DNA of 64,000 nt from Pogona vitticeps (Eukaryota > Chordata > Lepidosauria > Squamata > Agamidae), in contig NC_135786.1 in the NCBI RefSeq assembly GCF_051106095.1, forward strand, positions 14,168,501-14,232,500. The letters are read 5' to 3'. This document shows positions 60,751-64,000 of the stretch, one piece after another. The notes beneath the pieces were generated by a model, which was given only the letters and a program-made list of their open reading frames with translations, did no database searches and had not been told where the DNA came from. Each line of letters starts with the position of its first letter. Positions within the stretch are counted from its first letter, which is position 1. Both the position numbers and the translations under genes were made by a program.

Positions 60751-61506
60751 TGACTTGTCAGATCGAGGTTGTACTTCAAACTCATTGGGTAATGCTAGTG
60801 TCAGTCATTCTCTCATGACCTGACCTACCTCATGGGGTTCTTGTGAGGCTAAAGTGAGGAGGATGAGAACCACATCAACCACCTTGAAATTGCTGGAAGA
60901 GAAACAAACTAGACATGTAGTGAGTATATAAGTAATGTTAGCATTTCATGAAAGACATGATTTAGCTTCCTTCTCTCTGCGATGGTGTGTATGAGCGCTG
61001 TTAATATGGGCTAGGAAATGAGTGGAAATAAATATTGGTAAAATGTGCATCTTTATGTTGTTGTTTGTCTTACCCTCTCATGCACGCATTATTTTGCAAT
61101 AGTTACACAAGGGCCAAATCCCATCCTCGGTCTCAGATTTTGGCCCTAACATCTCAAGGATTGGTAAACTACTGACCTGACAACCCCATCCAGCTGTATC
61201 CTAATAAATCACGTATGCTCAGCTTTCTGTTTTTCCAATAAATATTAAAATAACTCAACAGATGTCTGCTCATTATAATAACCATGGTGATCCATTAATC
61301 TTTTATCTGTTTGAATCCATTTCTCCTTATATAGGATCTTTTGCGCAATAAGTGAACAAAATATCATTGAGTCTTATCACTGTTTTTTTATCTGGCATAT
61401 CAACAAGTGTAGTTTTCCTGTGTTGCACTACTGACATTTTCACTCACAACTAATGGGTGGTGCATTGTCGCCTCTTGGAATATTCCTTTAGCCATTTCTA
61501 CCTCAG
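60751..61506. other. Unique stretch
   Basis: Nothing recognised on either strand. Confidence 0.3.
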
Positions 61507-61642
61507 ACAAAGATGCAAGGCTCCACTGGACACCAGAAGCTTTTAAAGAAGCAACGCAGTAGCTCTTGTGTTTCAACCTCTGCATCTCAGGGTGGATCAT
61601 CTCCAAAACGTAAAAAGGTCCTGAACAAGGAAGCACTGGAAT
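61507..61642 (+). other. Weak candidate exon (unconfirmed)
   Basis: A pyrimidine-rich acceptor (tttctacctcag) precedes an open frame (QTKMQGSTGHQKLLKKQRSS, then SSPKRKKVLNKEALESNSEG) with a GTATGA donor-like site nearby. The SPKRKK tract resembles a nuclear localisation signal. No family is recognised and a chance ORF is quite possible. Confidence 0.2.
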
Positions 61643-61898
61643 CCAATTCAGAGGGTATGATACCAGTTCTTTTGCACCCTACCTGATCATCCTGGAGAAG
61701 TTCCCTTTCTGGACCACTTATCCCAGAATCCCCCAATCAGTATGGGAGGTGTAATCTAAAGGGAAAGTGACTGACTTTCAAGCACTGAGTTTGAAACATT
61801 CATAACTATATCCTATCCCAACATGAACTGAAATCTGGTATGAGCAGAAAGCTTCTTTTGTGCTTGATGGCAACTTTGTAATTATGCCATGAGCAGTG

Positions 61899-62159
61899 TA
61901 CTGTATTTTTCCATGTATAAGACACCCCATGTATAAGACGCCCTCCCACTTTTCTAATCCAAAATTAAGAAATCTATGTGGGCCTTAGCGAGTGCAGGGG
62001 GAAAGGGATAAAAGTGCTGCAGAATCGCTTTGATCCCTGCTTTCCCCTCCACTTGTTTTTGTTCTCTCCTCAGCTTACTTCCGTGTATAAGATGACCCTC
62101 AATTTTTAGTCTAAAGTTTTTAGACAAAAGTATAGTCTTATACAAGGAAAAATATGGTA
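61899..62159. mobile_element. TIR family 2 MITE (copy 2b)
   Basis: TA-flanked element with ends ctgtatttttccatgtataa and the complement of ttatacaaggaaaaatatgg. Inner ataagac/gtcttat units make it foldback. It is the short form without the cargo seen in 2a. Confidence 0.8.
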
Positions 62160-62670
62160 TGTAGATATGTTGCCGTCAGAGTTTGGAAAGTTGCTTTTTA
62201 AAATGAACATGTTAGGTGACATATTAAATGTCAGCAGCTAGGTTGTCACCATTACTATGATTGCTTTGATTTGGAAATAATCTCTTGCATTATGTGTTAT
62301 TAATTGTCATTATTTCAGATCTGAAAAATAGAGAGAAATGCCCTCTGATTCCTGCTTATGGCTAATTCTGATGTTTCACTAATATTTGCAAAAAGGCAAC
62401 AAACAAGAATACTTCTCTTGCCTGTTAAGGTTGATAAAGAGAACACCTGAATATTTAATGCCAAAATGCTTCTCAAAATGCCTGCCATGACTTCAGAAGT
62501 AACTTTTGAAAGTAGCAAGAAAACACAATTTGTTACAGTTAAAAAGTAATGTGGTCTCTCCTCCTATTTACATGTGAACAAAGCTGTAAGATCCGTCAAG
62601 GTGAAACTGTGCTTACCATAAGATAAACTACAAAACCTATTGTTACATAACAGCACTGATGTTACCTGTC
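62160..62670. other. Unique stretch
   Basis: Nothing recognised on either strand. Confidence 0.3.
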
Positions 62671-63182
62671 TGTCATGGGTTTGGAGGGAAAGTTCCATCC
62701 TATGGGGAGTGGAAGGCGGGACATCAGGAGGAGGGGCTGTACTGTATAAATATGTGATGCCTGTGTGGTGAAGAGTAGATGCTGAGACAGACTGTGAGAC
62801 ACTGGGTTGGGACGAAGCAGCAGCTGGGGAAGAAGAAGCTGTTGTGGGAGTCTGGGTGTCTGACAGGGTACTACTGTGTGTCAGAGTACCAACCTGATAA
62901 GTTCAGGTGTCTGTGGGTTAGCCAGAACTGATGGGTTCAGGGTCTGTGCTTTAAGTTAAAGGTTCTAGGTGAACCAAACTGTATGCTTGTGTGTGTGAGA
63001 ATAAGCCACGTTACTTTATTTTATTCACCTGATTGTTTTATTTACCCTGTTTGTATTTAAAATAAACCTTATTCTTTTGTTGTTTAAAAATCCATCCCTG
63101 GTCTGTGTGACTTATTATAGGGAATGGTTGGTGGCAGCTTAGTAACTGTGTGATAGATCCCAGTAGGTCTGGGTTTGTCACA
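62671..63182 (+). repeat. LTR (5') of the gypsy-like element
   Basis: Boundaries follow TG...CA ends next to a tRNA-like primer site. The second LTR lies beyond the window, so the ends cannot be verified by comparison. Confidence 0.65.
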
Positions 63183-63187
63183 TTGAT

Positions 63188-63211
63188 TGGTGTCCAGCGT
63201 GTGGGATACGA
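63188..63211 (+). other. Primer-binding site, Leu-tRNA like
   Basis: TGGTGTCCAGCGTGTGGGAT begins a few bases after the LTR and resembles the complement of a Leu tRNA 3' end. Confidence 0.5.
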
Positions 63212-64000
63212 CTGGTCCAGTTGTCCAGCGGTCCAGCAAAGCCTTGGCAGGTGTGCCCAGAGCAAGGGGGGTCTAGTCAGGGACAGTCTGAGGCGCGTAG
63301 GTAATCTTCTAGGTGTACCTCACGGGGAGGTGCGCTAGTAGAAGAACGTGCCAACTGGGGAGACTTAGATTAAGGTGCTCTGAGGCAGCCTAGTTTTGGC
63401 GGGAAAAGCTGAGGAAAAACTGCGTAGCAACAGCGAGCTAGCTTGCCAGCTGAGAGGCCCAGCAGAGGGGGGAGGCTCTGACTCGATACTGTTGCAACTT
63501 TAGTGCTGAAGAACAGCAGCAATCTCTAGGGAGAGCTGGTTCTGAGGTAAAAGGAAAAAAGTGGTCGTTTTATTTTGAGGCTTGACTTTTTAAAGCAGCC
63601 TGTTCTGAGGGGGGGTATGCCCTTGACTCGAAGCCAAGTAGCAGACATGAGTGAGGTGAAAGACCCCCAGATTGACCAAGGTTCTGAGGATGAATTTGGC
63701 TCAGTGCAAGGTGACAGCACAGGAGAGCAGGACCCAGAACTCAGAAAAATACTCCTAGCCCAACAGCATGAACTGAGGGTGAGGGAAATGGAGGAAAGAT
63801 TAGAGAGAGAAAGAAGAGAGGAAAGGGAGAAACAGAGACAATTTGAATTGGCATTGGAGAGAGAGAAAATGGCGTTTGAATTAAGAAAACTGGAACTGAT
63901 GAACCAGAACAATAATAATAATAGGGATTCTGAGGGAGGCCAATTGTCTAAGGCTGACCTGAAGAAATTCCCTGTGTACCACAAGGGAGATTGTCCTGAG

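Larger units (their letters stand above)
62671..64000 (+). mobile_element. Ty3/gypsy-like LTR retrotransposon, 5' end; truncated by window edge
   Basis: Fossil-type entry. Parts: LTR about 62671-63182 (starts TGTCATGG, ends CA, contains TATAAATA near 62746 and an AATAAA near 63060), primer-binding site at 63188 beginning TGGTGTCC (best fit to a Leu tRNA end), and a gag-like open frame from 63617 to the window end. The gag frame is uninterrupted as far as seen (128 codons), so the copy could be young, but most of the element lies outside the window. Confidence 0.75.

Noticed and set aside
63526-63984. Minus-strand Ser/Leu-rich frame of 152 codons
   Set aside because: It is the antisense of the gag-like frame of the gypsy-like element.
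1-64000. CRISPR array or bacterial operon
   Set aside because: No direct repeats with regular unique spacers, and no compact co-oriented genes; the DNA is vertebrate-like.

Overview
The window looks like nuclear DNA of a squamate reptile, most likely a lizard. The evidence is the repeat content: a Sauria-type SINE with a BovB-like tail, several RTE-BovB LINE pieces, L2 and CR1 LINE ends, a DIRS-like fossil, a Ty3/gypsy element entering at the right edge, and many short terminal-inverted-repeat (TIR) elements of Tc1/mariner-like and hAT-like type. Intron-rich gene structure, a CpG island promoter and AT-rich unique DNA with tetranucleotide repeats fit a vertebrate genome. No bacterial features, CRISPR array, rRNA or functional tRNA gene was seen.

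One host gene can be read completely. It is a six-exon plus-strand gene of the AIG1/ADTRP family (multi-pass ER membrane hydrolases of fatty acid esters of hydroxy fatty acids). The start codon is at 33413 inside a CpG island, the stop is at 43210, all introns are GT-AG, and the product is 235 residues. The active-site Thr and His of the family are present and the C-terminus is an ER-retrieval-like KKxx.

Layout: 1-4204 holds several palindromic TIR elements, one with a GC-rich cargo. 5200-10045 holds two BovB copies, a zinc-finger-tailed LINE end and a hAT-like MITE with clean 8-bp duplications. 11563-15130 holds a SINE split by a hAT MITE, a Sauria SINE, an unidentified ORF-bearing segment and an L2 3' end. 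15130-19260 is the longest stretch with nothing recognised. 19262-22760 is a decayed DIRS-like element. 24068-25368 is an old RTE with two nested inverted-repeat insertions. 27360-32800 holds a BovB copy, a CR1 segment and L2 pieces. 33050-43210 is the gene, with its introns full of repeats. 43425-58890 is intergenic, with L2, BovB, hAT and TIR fragments. 60195-60750 has two head-to-head copies of an unnamed repeat. 62671-64000 is the 5' end of a gypsy-like element with LTR, primer site and an open gag start.

Most of the DNA is therefore a layered repeat record around a single small gene. The more unusual points are: a stop codon shared by two BovB copies at the same RT position, a zinc-finger-tailed LINE family with five copies here, long MITEs with conserved intron-like splice signals, a MITE with a possible captured first exon, a long hairpin in intron 5, and an AIG1/ADTRP-like gene with mixed paralog features.
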